64,000 nt of DNA from Mucilaginibacter sp. PPCGB 2223 (GTDB lineage Bacteria; Bacteroidota; Bacteroidia; Sphingobacteriales; Sphingobacteriaceae), in NCBI RefSeq assembly GCF_001705515.1, contig NZ_MDJS01000004.1, positions 248,001 through 312,000 on the forward strand, written 5' to 3'. The notes under the pieces were generated by a model that ran no database searches, was not told the DNA's origin, and saw nothing but the letters and a program-made list of their open reading frames with translations. Below are positions 1-10,670 of the stretch, in pieces. How positions within the stretch are numbered: position 1 is the first letter of the stretch; every line of letters begins with the position of its first letter. The translations under genes were made by a program, and so were the position numbers.

Positions 1-1629
1 CAAAAAGATGAGAACGAATATGCCTTTATTTTAGCCGACGAATACCCGGTTATAAGCTATAACATCACTTTTAAGTTCAACAGCAAGATCAACGTTTACT
101 ATATCAACGCTAATAAAGCACCCGATTTTAAAATAACTACCGAAACTAACGGCGATAAAACCTACAGCGTACAACTCAGGGACATCCCCAAATATGTAGA
201 TAAGCTCTGGTCGGAGCCGTTCAGGCAATATCCGTACATCCGTATATCGAGCAGCTACGGCGATAAATTCATGAACCTGCTGGCCGCAGGGCAGCTATTT
301 ACTTACGATAAAAATGCCGCCAAGATCATTAATGCGGTAAAATCGTACGAGGCACAACTGGCTTACCAGGGTAACGATCCCGTGCCCGAAAAATTGCTGA
401 AGCGGCAGTTCGGCAAAGATGTAAAAGATAACCCGCGCGATACCTTGATGAAGTTTTTGTACGATGCCTTAAAGTACCGCGTATTCTGCTATTATGATGG
501 CCAGAACCTGGATGTGACCAGCAAACGCAGCCTGGGTAAAGCGCGCAGTTTGTACTGCATAGCACAGCTAAGCCACATGTTGTACAGCCTTAACATTGAA
601 CACGAAATTTTATTGGTAGCACCCCGTAACCTGGGATCTCTGGATAATTTTTTCAGTAAGGATGATGTGGAGGCCATGATCCGTGTTAAAGGCGACAAAG
701 ATGTGTATATGGCCTACGATGACGTATTTACCCAATACGGCGAAATACCGGCCAATTACCAGGGCGAGGAAGCGTTTTTATTGCTGCCCAAAAACCACGC
801 GTATACCGCCTTTACCGAAACCCGCACCAAAATACCGGTTGTAGAGGCTTCCAGGAATTATATAAAAACGGAGATGAATGTTTCGCTGGTGCCTGCCAAT
901 ATGCAAAAGGTAAAAATACGGCGTACCGTATCCGAAGGCGGCTTTATGCGCCATGGCGACCAGCAAAACCTGGTGCTGATGCAAAATATTGATGAAACCT
1001 ACACCGATCTGGTTGGCGGCGACGACCTGACCAAGCGTTTACCCAAAGGCGTAAATGCCGATAAGCTATCGACCGAATATCAGGATGCCTTTGAGAAAGC
1101 CAAAGAAGATCTGCCCGATAATTTTAAGGCCGAGATCAGCGACGAGTTTGACCAGGAGCCGCAGGAACTGACCGACTTTAAAGTAACCAGCAACGGGCTT
1201 ACCGGCCTCGACCCTGTGTTTAGTTTTACAGGTACCTTTGTAATGAACAATTACATTAAAAAAGCCGGCAACAATTATATTTTCGAGGCAGGTAAACTCA
1301 TCAGCACACTTAATAAAGCCGATGAAAAAGAGCGCACCCGCAAAATAGATATCTATATGCCTGCCGCCCGTACCTTAACCTATATTATCAACTTTACCAT
1401 ACCGGCGGGTTACAGGGTAAAAGGCGCCGAAGACCTGAACCATAGCCAGAATAACGAAACAGGTACCTTTAGCGTCGGTGCTACGGTAAAAGGCAATATC
1501 CTGTCGCTGCAGGTAAACCGCATTTATACCCACAATTTTGAAAAGGTCGACAACTGGCCGAAACTGTTGGAGATCATGGACGGGTTTTATGATTTTACAA
1601 ATCAGAAGGTACTGTTAGAGAAGATATAA
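1..1629 (+). CDS. DUF3857 / transglutaminase-like protein, 5' end outside the window
   Basis: The reading frame is open from base 1, so the N-terminus lies upstream; the first internal ATG at 271 is not the start, because residues coded before it align with the following gene (for example APDFK and QYPYI). What is visible is the end of a DUF3857 domain, a degenerate transglutaminase-like region with an aligned Cys (SLYCIAQL), and a C-terminal beta-rich domain ending QKVLLEKI. The catalytic His and Asp are not obvious, so enzymatic activity is doubtful. It is a tandem paralogue of the next gene, 19 bases away. Probably a secreted or periplasmic protein like its neighbour; its role is unknown. 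Confidence 0.85.
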   Translation, partial: QKDENEYAFILADEYPVISYNITFKFNSKINVYYINANKAPDFKITTETNGDKTYSVQLRDIPKYVDKLWSEPFRQYPYIRISSSYGDKFMNLLAAGQLFTYDKNAAKIINAVKSYEAQLAYQGNDPVPEKLLKRQFGKDVKDNPRDTLMKFLYDALKYRVFCYYDGQNLDVTSKRSLGKARSLYCIAQLSHMLYSLNIEHEILLVAPRNLGSLDNFFSKDDVEAMIRVKGDKDVYMAYDDVFTQYGEIPANYQGEEAFLLLPKNHAYTAFTETRTKIPVVEASRNYIKTEMNVSLVPANMQKVKIRRTVSEGGFMRHGDQQNLVLMQNIDETYTDLVGGDDLTKRLPKGVNADKLSTEYQDAFEKAKEDLPDNFKAEISDEFDQEPQELTDFKVTSNGLTGLDPVFSFTGTFVMNNYIKKAGNNYIFEAGKLISTLNKADEKERTRKIDIYMPAARTLTYIINFTIPAGYRVKGAEDLNHSQNNETGTFSVGATVKGNILSLQVNRIYTHNFEKVDNWPKLLEIMDGFYDFTNQKVLLEKI

Positions 1630-1648
1630 ATAAGAAAAATTATCGTAT

Positions 1649-3883
1649 ATGAATTTAAAACCAGCGCTGCTTGTCGGCGCTTTATTTATTGGGTTTAATG
1701 CCCTCGCGCAAAAAGATCCTACCTACGCACAAAAAGCCGAAGAGATTAAAAATAAGGTATGGGGCGATAACACACCCGAATTTGCCGTTAAGGACATACC
1801 TGCCGATATGCAGAAAGAGAGCGCGGTGATTATTGCCAGCAGCCTGAATATCGATCAAACCTCGAACGGGAAGGTCAAAATGAGCTTGTTTCTGCCGGCA
1901 GGCGGCACTAAAACCACTAAAATAAGTACATTCCGCGAACGGGTAAAAATAAACGACAAAGCCGCATTGCAAGCCTTTTCGACAATCGAATATCAAAAAA
2001 CGCTGAATAGTACTACCGGCTCTTTGTATATGAAGAACATTGATAAAAAAGATACTTACATCGGCGCAAAAATAATTAAACCTGATGGCACAGAGGTAAT
2101 CGTGAACACCGATGAGGAAGTTTTAACTAAGAACGAGGCTAAAGACAAACAAGGAAAACTGGCTGTGCCGAATTTGCAGGTTGGCGATATACTGGATTAT
2201 TATATAACAAAAGTCGAATTAAAAGATGTCTTTAATTCTGATATTAAACATGGCGTTGTTGAAGAAATTAATAACAATTACGTATGGACATTAGTGGATG
2301 AATATCCCAATATGAGCTACAGCATTAATCTGCATTACAATAAAAATATAAAGGTTATATACATATCTGCCAACAATGCCCCCGATTTTAAGCTGACCAC
2401 CCTGGATAATGGTGATAAGATTTATAGCCTGCAGGTAAAGAACATGCCCAAGTACGATAGTAATTTATGGACAGCCACATACCGGCAATATCCTTATATA
2501 CAACTTACCAGCAGCTATAGCGATACATTTCCCGGCTTCGCTAAATATGATAAAAATCAATCGAGGTTAGATAACACCATCAAAACCTTTATTGCCTCTT
2601 TCTCGGCACCTGCGGGCTATTTTGACGACAATGCGGAGCGGGAAGTGTTAAAAAAATACTATAAATCGGGTAAAGAGCTCCGCAACGCGCCTTTAGATAG
2701 CTCTATGGCCGTTTTGTATAATGGTTTTAAGTACAGGACTTTCTGCTGGTTTGACAATGACATGGACATGTCGACCAACAGAAACGCCCGAAGGCTATCA
2801 AGCGACATTTGCGTAGTAAAGATGGCTCGTATGTTACACGACCTTCAAATTGATTTCGATATTTTATTGGTTTCGCCACGCACAACAAGTTCGCTGACCA
2901 ATGTTTTTGATTTGAGTGATGTGAAGGCGCTTATCCGCATTAACGGCGGCTCACAACCTTTGTATATGTGTTTTGATGATATGTTTACGCAATTTAATGA
3001 AATACCCGAGAGTTACCAGGGCGAGGAAGCTATTTTGCTATCACCGCACAAACGTGCGTTAAATAACTTCGATCAGGGTAAAACCACTATTCCGGTAACC
3101 GGGAGCGACAAAAATTATATCAACACCAGCATTGCTTTAAGTTTAACTCCCGAAGATATGCAACAGGTTAAAATAACCCGTACTGTTAATGGAGCAGGGG
3201 CCCTGCGCCACGATGCACAGGAAAACCTGATTGTACTCGAGGACTACGAAAAATATTACAGTACCATTTTACGCTCGCCCTGGTTTGCAGAAATTTTGGG
3301 CAAGGGCGGATCGGATAAAAAAATAAAAAAAGAATATGCCGAAGCGTTCGCAAAAGCCCGGAGAGACCTGCAGGATAATTATAAGGACGAAATCAGGAGT
3401 GAATTCGATGAAGAGCCAAAGGATCTCACCTTCCAGGTACTCAATATCGGTTTAACAGACCCTTACCCGGTATTTAGTTATACAGGAACGTTTACCATGG
3501 GTAACTTTGTAAAAACCGCCGGCAATAATTATATTTTAGAGGTTGGTAAACTAATTGGCCCGGTTACCCAGGTTGATGAAAAACAACGCCAGCGTAATAT
3601 TGATGTTTATATGCCGTGCGCCCGTAGTTTTGGATACGATATCAACATCAACATACCTAAGGGTTACCAGGTTAAAGGTGTTGAGGAGTTGAATAAGCAG
3701 GTCAGAAACGAAACGGCAGAGCTATCTGTAGTAGCTAAAGTTAACGGTGATGTTTTAAACGTAAAGATCAACCGCTCATACACACATAACTTCGAAAAAG
3801 CTGCGCAATGGCCAAAACTTATCGAAGTTATTGACGCCATGTATGATTTGAGCAAACAAAAGGTGTTGCTGCAAAAGATATAA
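1649..3883 (+). CDS. DUF3857 and transglutaminase-like domain protein, secreted
   Basis: 744 residues with an N-terminal signal peptide (hydrophobic LLVGALFIGF, then ALAQ). DUF3857 covers roughly residues 60-300, followed by a transglutaminase-like region near 345-440 with a candidate nucleophile Cys (SDICVVKMA) and a C-terminal DUF2569/DUF3858-like beta domain. The His-Asp partners of a true transglutaminase are not clear. In Bacteroidota such proteins are common cell-envelope proteins of unknown function. The copy is closely similar to the upstream gene over its whole visible length (shared YQGEEA motif and near-identical C-termini), so the pair arose by duplication. A strong terminator follows. 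Confidence 0.85.
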   Translation: MNLKPALLVGALFIGFNALAQKDPTYAQKAEEIKNKVWGDNTPEFAVKDIPADMQKESAVIIASSLNIDQTSNGKVKMSLFLPAGGTKTTKISTFRERVKINDKAALQAFSTIEYQKTLNSTTGSLYMKNIDKKDTYIGAKIIKPDGTEVIVNTDEEVLTKNEAKDKQGKLAVPNLQVGDILDYYITKVELKDVFNSDIKHGVVEEINNNYVWTLVDEYPNMSYSINLHYNKNIKVIYISANNAPDFKLTTLDNGDKIYSLQVKNMPKYDSNLWTATYRQYPYIQLTSSYSDTFPGFAKYDKNQSRLDNTIKTFIASFSAPAGYFDDNAEREVLKKYYKSGKELRNAPLDSSMAVLYNGFKYRTFCWFDNDMDMSTNRNARRLSSDICVVKMARMLHDLQIDFDILLVSPRTTSSLTNVFDLSDVKALIRINGGSQPLYMCFDDMFTQFNEIPESYQGEEAILLSPHKRALNNFDQGKTTIPVTGSDKNYINTSIALSLTPEDMQQVKITRTVNGAGALRHDAQENLIVLEDYEKYYSTILRSPWFAEILGKGGSDKKIKKEYAEAFAKARRDLQDNYKDEIRSEFDEEPKDLTFQVLNIGLTDPYPVFSYTGTFTMGNFVKTAGNNYILEVGKLIGPVTQVDEKQRQRNIDVYMPCARSFGYDININIPKGYQVKGVEELNKQVRNETAELSVVAKVNGDVLNVKINRSYTHNFEKAAQWPKLIEVIDAMYDLSKQKVLLQKI

Positions 3884-3890
3884 CATCAAC

Positions 3891-3920
3891 AAAAAAGGAG
3901 AGTTCGCTTCTCCTTTTTTG
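3891..3920. terminator. bidirectional terminator between convergent genes
   Basis: AAAAAAGGAGA and TCTCCTTTTTT form a stem around a short loop, with A and T runs on opposite sides, so it can act on both strands. It sits between the DUF3857 gene and egtD, which converge here. Confidence 0.8.
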
Positions 3921-4925
3921 TTATTTAGCCACCCATATTGCGTCAGTAAACCAGTTCTTCGCATCAAACATGTAGTTTGCGGGTATAAAGCCGGTATTAA
4001 TCGCGATATCTTTGGTTTGCTGCAGGGTAAACTTTTGCGATATCTCCATAAAAATGTATTCGTTTTGTTGGAAATTAACAGTTCTGTTTAGCGAGCGGAG
4101 ATGTACCTGCTGATCAGCCTGGCTGATGAGGTAGCTCTTACAGGCGCCGCTTTCGGGGTCGTAAACCGGGTAATGCTCAAACTGCGCGGTTACAAAATCG
4201 GCATCCAACTCGCGGTTAATACGGGTAAGCAAATTCAGGTTAAAGTTCCTGGTAATGCCTGCTTTATCGTTATAAGCATCCAAAATAGTTTTCGGGTTCT
4301 TTTTCAGATCAAAACCGATCAGCGCCATATCACCGGGCGATAGATGGTTCCTTAACTCACGGCAAAAGCTTTCGGCCTGCTCAACCGCCATATTGCCGAT
4401 GTTCGATCCTAAAAATAAAACAACCTTGCGCCTCCCGGAAATGGCGGCCGCTTTTTTCAGCATTTGAAAATATTCGCCGTTAAGGCCCACAAATTTTAAC
4501 CCGGGTATGTTTTTCGATAGTTCGTCATCCAGCAGCCCGATCACATGCGATGAAATATCTATCGGCAAATAAGTAAAATCCACACCCTTATTTATCAGGT
4601 ATTTTAACAGGTACGATGATTTCATGGCATCGCCGGCACCCAGCTCTATCAGGTCGAATGGCTCATCGTTATCGGCCATCATCAGGTTGGCCAGGGCGTC
4701 GGTTTGCCCGCTGAATATTTCGAGCTCGCAGTTGGTGAGGTAATATTCGGGGCAGTTCATAATATCCTGAAAAAGGCCATCGCCCGTGGTATCGTAAAAA
4801 TACTTCGAGTCGAGCCGTTTCGGGTTTGCCGATAAGCCTTGTACAATATCTTCGGCAAACTGTTGTGCCGCCTGCTGCTTTGTTGTAGTTCCGTTAGCGC
4901 TGATAATTAATGTTTCAATGTTCAT
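3921..4925 (-). CDS. egtD: L-histidine N-alpha-methyltransferase EgtD
   Basis: 334 residues. EgtD methylates histidine three times with S-adenosylmethionine to give hercynine, the first step of ergothioneine synthesis. The N-terminus has the family pattern KYFYDTTGDGLFQDI (residues about 41-55) and the SAM site DLIELGAGDA (91-100), followed by a family-typical VVLFLGSNIGN strand. Length matches the family (about 320-340). It lies 18 bases after egtB on the same strand, which strongly supports the assignment. It is the last gene of a six-gene operon and is followed by a terminator. Confidence 0.93.
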   Translation of the reverse strand: MNIETLIISANGTTTKQQAAQQFAEDIVQGLSANPKRLDSKYFYDTTGDGLFQDIMNCPEYYLTNCELEIFSGQTDALANLMMADNDEPFDLIELGAGDAMKSSYLLKYLINKGVDFTYLPIDISSHVIGLLDDELSKNIPGLKFVGLNGEYFQMLKKAAAISGRRKVVLFLGSNIGNMAVEQAESFCRELRNHLSPGDMALIGFDLKKNPKTILDAYNDKAGITRNFNLNLLTRINRELDADFVTAQFEHYPVYDPESGACKSYLISQADQQVHLRSLNRTVNFQQNEYIFMEISQKFTLQQTKDIAINTGFIPANYMFDAKNWFTDAIWVAK

Positions 4926-4943
4926 AGGATTGATTGTGTTAGG

Positions 4944-6092
4944 TCATCGGGCCAACCGTATACCATTAAACAGCCAGCGCAGGTTAGGATGAAAAAAATT
5001 GCGGTAAGTACTGCGGCTATGCCCTGGTGGCGTTGCATCGCTTGCGCCGCGGAGCACCTTTTGGTTCACCATAAACTTACCATTATACTCGCCGATAGCG
5101 CCTGGCGCCTTGATAAAACCCGGATAAGGCAAATAGGCGCTCTCGGTCCACTCCCAGGCTTTGCCCCAGTTAAATTGTGCGGCGGCCACCTCCCATTCAA
5201 ACTCAGTAGGCAGGCGCATGCCTTTCCACATCGCGTAAGCATACGCCTCGTAATAGCTGATGTGACCTACCGGTTCATCAAGTTTTAAAGGCTGCAACCC
5301 CGCGAGGGTATAATAGTGCCAATGCCCCTCTATCAGGTGCCAGTAAAGCGGTGAGGATATCTTATTGGTATTCACCCAATCCCAGCCCTCGGCATGCCAG
5401 AAGCGGAAATCTGCGTAAGCGCCTGCATTAATAAACTCTAAATATTCGGCATTAGTCACCATCAAGCGGCTGATCTCAAAAGCGTTCAGGTAAACCTTGT
5501 GCCGGTTCAGTTCGTTGTCAAAACAAAAACCGTCGCCGGCATGCCCAACCTCGTAAACACCTTCGGCAATGCCGATCATCTTTGCTTCGCCCTGTTCAAA
5601 CAATGGCGCTTTATAATGCTTATCATACGCTGGGAACAAGGGGTTATGCCCTAAAATGTATTTGATATCATAATACAGCAACTCCTGGTGCTGCTCTTCA
5701 TGGTTAAAGCCAAGTTCCAACAGTTCTTTTACTTCTGCAGATGGCTCATGGCATAAAAACTCGATCATGGCGTTATCCACGTATTCGCGGTAGCGGTAAA
5801 CATCAATCACTGTCGGGCGGCTCAGGTTGCCCCGGTCGGTGCGGATAACTCGTGCACCAACGGTTTCGTAATAGCTGTTGAACACGTAGTTATAATCCGG
5901 GTCGTACTCCCGGTAACCCATAAAATTGGGCTTGAGGATGAAAGTTTCGAAAAACCACGTGGTGTGCCCCAGGTGCCATTTGGGCGGACTAACATCTACA
6001 ACAGGTTGCACCACATAATCTTCGGTTTGCAGCGGACTGCAAATTTGCTCGCTACGTTTGCGAACCTGGTAATAACGGTCGGTTAGGCTCAT
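4944..6092 (-). CDS. egtB: ergothioneine biosynthesis iron sulfoxide synthase EgtB
   Basis: 382 residues. EgtB joins hercynine to cysteine or gamma-glutamylcysteine with oxygen, using non-haem iron. An N-terminal DinB-like domain carries the expected iron ligands: a His in HLGHTTWFFE (H40 or H43) and the HxxxH pair H131/H135 in NHEEQHQELL. The C-terminal formylglycine-generating-enzyme-like domain ends in NGIRLAR. At 382 residues it is shorter than many actinobacterial EgtB proteins. No egtC amidohydrolase or egtE lyase is nearby, which suggests cysteine as direct sulfur donor and a C-S lyase encoded elsewhere. The related selenoneine enzyme SenA is less likely because egtD is adjacent and no selenium genes are seen. 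It follows the permease gene by 3 bases. Confidence 0.92.
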   Translation of the reverse strand: MSLTDRYYQVRKRSEQICSPLQTEDYVVQPVVDVSPPKWHLGHTTWFFETFILKPNFMGYREYDPDYNYVFNSYYETVGARVIRTDRGNLSRPTVIDVYRYREYVDNAMIEFLCHEPSAEVKELLELGFNHEEQHQELLYYDIKYILGHNPLFPAYDKHYKAPLFEQGEAKMIGIAEGVYEVGHAGDGFCFDNELNRHKVYLNAFEISRLMVTNAEYLEFINAGAYADFRFWHAEGWDWVNTNKISSPLYWHLIEGHWHYYTLAGLQPLKLDEPVGHISYYEAYAYAMWKGMRLPTEFEWEVAAAQFNWGKAWEWTESAYLPYPGFIKAPGAIGEYNGKFMVNQKVLRGASDATPPGHSRSTYRNFFHPNLRWLFNGIRLAR

Positions 6093-6095
6093 TAT

Positions 6096-7663
6096 TTATT
6101 TCTTCTCCAAATAGCGTTTTAAGTCGGAAATTGTTTTGATATTTAAATTTTTCGCCTCGCTTCTCCGCATCATCAATGCATACGTATTATTAAAGCCAAT
6201 GGGTTTCAACCATTGAATATCATATTTAGTTTTAAACTCCTGCCTCACGTAATTGTAAACTTTATCCTTATCCAGTACCAACGAATCGAGCATCTGAGGT
6301 TTTACCTGCAGCATCACCAGCAAACCGGTGCCGGTATATTCCGGGTAAACATCAATCTGGTTATTTTTTAAGGCCCCAAAGCATATTTGCGTACCGCCGA
6401 GCCCGGTTTTGGTGCTTACGTCGTAATCGGTATAGCCTTTAATGAGCATGGCATACATCTCGGCCAGGATGTATTGCTCGCCGAATATTTTAGAGCCGAT
6501 GCGAACTGTCCCACCGTTGCCATTGCGGGGCTCTTTATACAAACCTTTCGCAACTAAAAAGTCCATGGCTACCTTTTGGGGGCTTTGATGCAGGTAATCA
6601 ACCTTGTAATTGAGGCTGGTCATCGTGCTGTCGTCAATCTTCCCGGCAAGGATATCTAAGGTGCTTTCCAGTTGAGGAAATTTCTTTAACGCTTCCGCAG
6701 ATACAATAGGCGCAGCATAATAAGGCGGGAAAATATTTTTATCATCCTGTAGTACAACCAGACCGAAAGCCCTCAGACGCCCATCAGTAGAATACCCGCT
6801 GATCACATCCAAATGCTTCTCGTAAGCGGCTTTATACATCACTGCATCGCTGATGACCACGGTATGTATCTTTAGTCGGTATTTATCGCGCAAGCCTAAG
6901 TCACCATCCCGTCGCCCCATAAACTCGGGCGTAAAACCGGCAATCAATTTCCCCGCATATGCCGACGGGATAAAATAAAAACAGGCCAGCACTAACAGTA
7001 CCACAGGCATTACTTTGATACCTGTGCGTACTTTTTTAAAGTTGATGTTTTGAACCTTGGATAACAGGAAATCGAATACAATAGCCAGCAATGCCGCCGG
7101 GATAGCCCCGGCCAGTATCATGTTGGTATTGTTAAGCGATATACCACCGAAGATGAACTCGCCCAAACCACCCGCCGCAATTAACGATGCCAACGTAGCC
7201 ACGCCCACATTGATGACTGTAGCCGTGCGGATACCGGCCAAAATAACGGGCATTGCCAATGGCAGTTCAACCTTAAACAATATCTGGCTATAGCTCATGC
7301 CCATACCCCGGGCGGCTTCCTTAATGGTCGCATCCACACCAGTAATGCCAGTATAAGTATTTCGGATAATGGGCAACAGCGCATACAGCAGCAAAGCAAA
7401 AATGGCGGGCTTGGCGCCGATGCCTAACACCGGGATCAAAAATCCCAGCAAAGCAATGCTCGGAATAGTTTGAAAGACGCCCGCTATGCCCAACACACCT
7501 CCGGAAAGCTTGCGCTTATGCGCGATCAGAATTCCCAAAGGCAAACCAATGGCTATCGCGATAAGCAGGGAGATAAAAGTAAGCCCGATGTGCGTTAACG
7601 TTTGCGATGCCAGCTTGCCCGACTCCTGCCGCATAAAATCCAGTAAGGTTTGCTGTCCTTCGT

Positions 7664-7667
<4 letters not shown>
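6096..7667 (-). CDS. fused ABC permease / substrate-binding protein, EgtU-like (OpuB/ProW-X family)
   Basis: 523 residues. Residues 1-215 form a ProW-type permease with about six membrane segments and the ATPase-contacting EAA loop (EAARGMGMSYSQ, about 117-128). After a further membrane segment (220-235) comes an OpuAC-type binding domain facing outside. Its two halves are in reversed order: the usual C-terminal half (AGFTPEF, AYSTDGR-like, FPPYYAAP, LAGKI) spans about 241-375, and the usual N-terminal half (VRIGSKIFGEQ, GLGGTQ, YPEYTGTG, GFNNTYAL) spans 387-520. Family members import glycine betaine, choline or, for EgtU of Helicobacter and pneumococcus, ergothioneine. Its position directly before egtB makes ergothioneine or a precursor the best guess for the ligand; a compatible-solute importer is the alternative. 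It overlaps the ATPase gene by 4 bases. Confidence 0.88.
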
Positions 7668-8626
<959 letters not shown>

Positions 8627-8634
8627 AAAGCTCG

Positions 8635-10017
8635 TTAAGGTTCTAAGGCCATGAACAAATTATTTAACGATTCGGAATAGGTTGGATGCGCAAACACCAT
8701 GTACCGGATCTCATCATAAGTTATCCCGCCCATCATCGCCATTTGCAGTACCGACATGATCTCGCCGCCCTCCTGCCCCAGCACGGCAACGCCTAATATC
8801 CTTTTGGTTTTGGCATCAACTACCGCCTTCATAAAGCCGCGGGTATCGCCCGTTTCGATAGCACGTGCTACATGTGCCATGGGCAGTTTGGCTATCTTAT
8901 ATTTTAGACCTTGCTGTTTTGCTTCAGCTTCTGATATGCCAACACGCCCCAACGGCGGATCGGTAAACATACAATACGGTACCAGGCGGTTTTTGATGGA
9001 AAGCTTAGCTTTCTCTACCAGGTTCAGATAAACGATCACATAATCGTTATAGGATATATGGGTAAAAGCTGGTCCGCCTTTTACATCGCCCAACGCATAA
9101 ATACCTTTTACATTGGTTTCGAGCTTATTGTTTACTTTGATATAGCCACGTTCGTCGGTTTTAACACCCGTTGCTTTCAGGTTTAGCGCATCGGTTTGAG
9201 GGATACGTCCGGCAGCTACCAGCACGTGCGAATACGTAAATACATGCTTTTTATCACCAACGCTGATGTGCGCTTCGATATGGTCGCCCACTTTTTTAAA
9301 GCTGGTGGCCCTGGCCCCGGTGTAGATTTTGATCTGCTCGGCCTCGAGTATCCTGGTCATCTCATCGGCGATGTCTTCATCCTCGCGCGGCAAAATACGT
9401 TTCGATTGCTCGAGCATGGTGACCTTGCTGCCAAACCGGCGAAACATTTGCCCGAACTCCATACTGATATAGCTTGCGCCGATGATCAATAAATTCTCGG
9501 GAACAGTTGTTAACTCCAGGATGCTGGTTGAGGTCAAATAATCTATCGTGCTTAACCCTTCAATATCCGGAACGGCGGTTTTGCAGCCAGCGTTAATGAA
9601 TATCTTATCGGCGGTCATCTCCTGCGTACCGCCGTTTTTAAGTTTTATACTGAGGGTCTTCTTCCCTGTAAAAACAGCCTCGCCAAATATCAGATCGATG
9701 CCTTTGGTATCTTCGAGCCCATGCTGCGAGCCCCCCCTGAATTGGGCCACAATTTCGTCTTTACGTTTTTTGATGACCGGCATATTAACAGCATAATCGC
9801 GGATAGGGACACCCAATTTGCCGGCATTTTGCGCTATATATACAGCCTTGGCCGATGCCACCCAGGTTTTGGTGGGTGTGCAGCCATCGTTAATACAGGT
9901 GCCGCCAACAAAGCGTTTTTCGATAATAGCCGTCTTCATACCGGCATTTGCCAGTTTTTTTGCCAATGGTGTGCCTGCCTGTCCCGCGCCGATAATTATA
10001 GCATCGTACTTTTTCAT
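8635..10017 (-). CDS. mercuric-reductase-like FAD/NAD(P) disulfide oxidoreductase
   Basis: 460 residues, class I pyridine nucleotide-disulfide oxidoreductase. An N-terminal FAD site (IIIGAGQAG, 7-15), the redox pair C41/C46 in GTCINDGCTPTK, a central NAD(P) domain, and the C-terminal dimerisation domain with the catalytic HPTYSE (His about 444, Glu 449) are all present, so it should reduce a disulfide or similar substrate. It lacks the N-terminal metal-binding domain and C-terminal Cys pair of true mercuric reductases. It sits in the ergothioneine operon, 8 bases before the ATPase gene, so reduction of ergothioneine disulfide or another low-molecular-weight disulfide is an attractive but unproven role. 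Confidence 0.88.
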   Translation of the reverse strand: MKKYDAIIIGAGQAGTPLAKKLANAGMKTAIIEKRFVGGTCINDGCTPTKTWVASAKAVYIAQNAGKLGVPIRDYAVNMPVIKKRKDEIVAQFRGGSQHGLEDTKGIDLIFGEAVFTGKKTLSIKLKNGGTQEMTADKIFINAGCKTAVPDIEGLSTIDYLTSTSILELTTVPENLLIIGASYISMEFGQMFRRFGSKVTMLEQSKRILPREDEDIADEMTRILEAEQIKIYTGARATSFKKVGDHIEAHISVGDKKHVFTYSHVLVAAGRIPQTDALNLKATGVKTDERGYIKVNNKLETNVKGIYALGDVKGGPAFTHISYNDYVIVYLNLVEKAKLSIKNRLVPYCMFTDPPLGRVGISEAEAKQQGLKYKIAKLPMAHVARAIETGDTRGFMKAVVDAKTKRILGVAVLGQEGGEIMSVLQMAMMGGITYDEIRYMVFAHPTYSESLNNLFMALEP

Positions 10018-10021
10018 AGAC

Positions 10022-10303
10022 TCAGTTAGTTATTTTAACACCTTTCCAAAAGGCGACGTAGTTTTTAATATTAGCTGCGGCATCTTTGGGTTCGGGGTAA
10101 TACCAGGCAGCGTCGGCATTTTTCTGTTCCTTCACATCAACAGTGTAATATGATGCCTCCCCTTTCCAGGGGCAGGTGCTATGAGTTGGGCTATCCCTAA
10201 AAAATTTCTTTTTTAGGGTGTCCGGAGGGAAATAGTGGTTATTTTCAACAACTATAGTATCATCGCTTTCAGCAATAATCTCATCGTTCCATATTGCTTT
10301 CAT
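10022..10303 (-). CDS. DUF427 domain protein
   Basis: 93 residues. The pattern KAIWNDEIIAESDDTIVVENNHYFP, a STCPWKGEASYY turn and a C-terminal NYVAFWKGV is typical of the small cytoplasmic DUF427 family, whose biochemical function is not established. It is the first gene of the ergothioneine operon (4 bases before the reductase gene), so the operon promoter should lie in 10304-10490. I did not find a convincing promoter there. Confidence 0.88.
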   Translation of the reverse strand: MKAIWNDEIIAESDDTIVVENNHYFPPDTLKKKFFRDSPTHSTCPWKGEASYYTVDVKEQKNADAAWYYPEPKDAAANIKNYVAFWKGVKITN

Positions 10304-10493
10304 AGGTTCTGGTTTATGATATGAATTTACACATTGTGCTTCAATTAATTAACCTCATGATATTAACTAATCAAAAACCAGCCTTTTTGTTTGAAAAATG
10401 CCATTCGGATGACTTAAATGACCGTTATTACCGCTGTTTACAAGCGCTTTAAAAAAAATAGCATATTAAATTTTTAATTTATTTTGAAAGCTA

Positions 10494-10501
10494 TATCTTT
10501 G
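10494..10501 (+). promoter_or_regulatory. -7 box of the tRNA-Glu promoter
   Basis: TATCTTTG matches the Bacteroidota -7 consensus TAnnTTTG and lies 43 bases before the tRNA. The -33 element is not clear. A hairpin (GCAATCC...GGATTGC, 10501-10522) follows directly and would be in the 5' leader of the pre-tRNA. Confidence 0.6.
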
Positions 10502-10544
10502 CAATCCCAAAATAAGGATTGCCTCTTTTTACCAATTCTTTAAT

Positions 10545-10616
10545 GGCCCGTTCGTCTAGGGGTTAGGACGCAAGATTTTCATTCTTGAAACAGGGGTTCG
10601 ATTCCCCTACGGGCTA
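10545..10616 (+). tRNA. tRNA-Glu (anticodon TTC)
   Basis: The cloverleaf can be drawn fully: acceptor GGCCCGT/ACGGGCT with a G-U first pair, D stem GTCT/GGAC, anticodon stem CAAGA/TCTTG with loop TTTTCAT (anticodon TTC), and T arm AGGGG-TTCGATT-CCCCT. The discriminator base is A and CCA is not encoded. The transcript ends at a hairpin 14 bases downstream. Confidence 0.96.
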
Positions 10617-10630
10617 CTGGAAAAAGAAAC

Positions 10631-10670
10631 AAAAATAACTTGCTGATAATCAGTAAGTTATTTTTGTTTT
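10631..10670 (+). terminator. terminator after tRNA-Glu
   Basis: AAAAATAACTT pairs with AAGTTATTTTT, with an inner CTG/CAG pairing, followed by TTTTGTTTT. It terminates the tRNA transcript. Confidence 0.8.

Noticed and set aside
8635..10017. True mercuric reductase / mercury resistance
   Set aside because: No C-terminal Cys pair, no metal-binding N-terminal domain and no mer genes nearby; the operon is ergothioneine-related.
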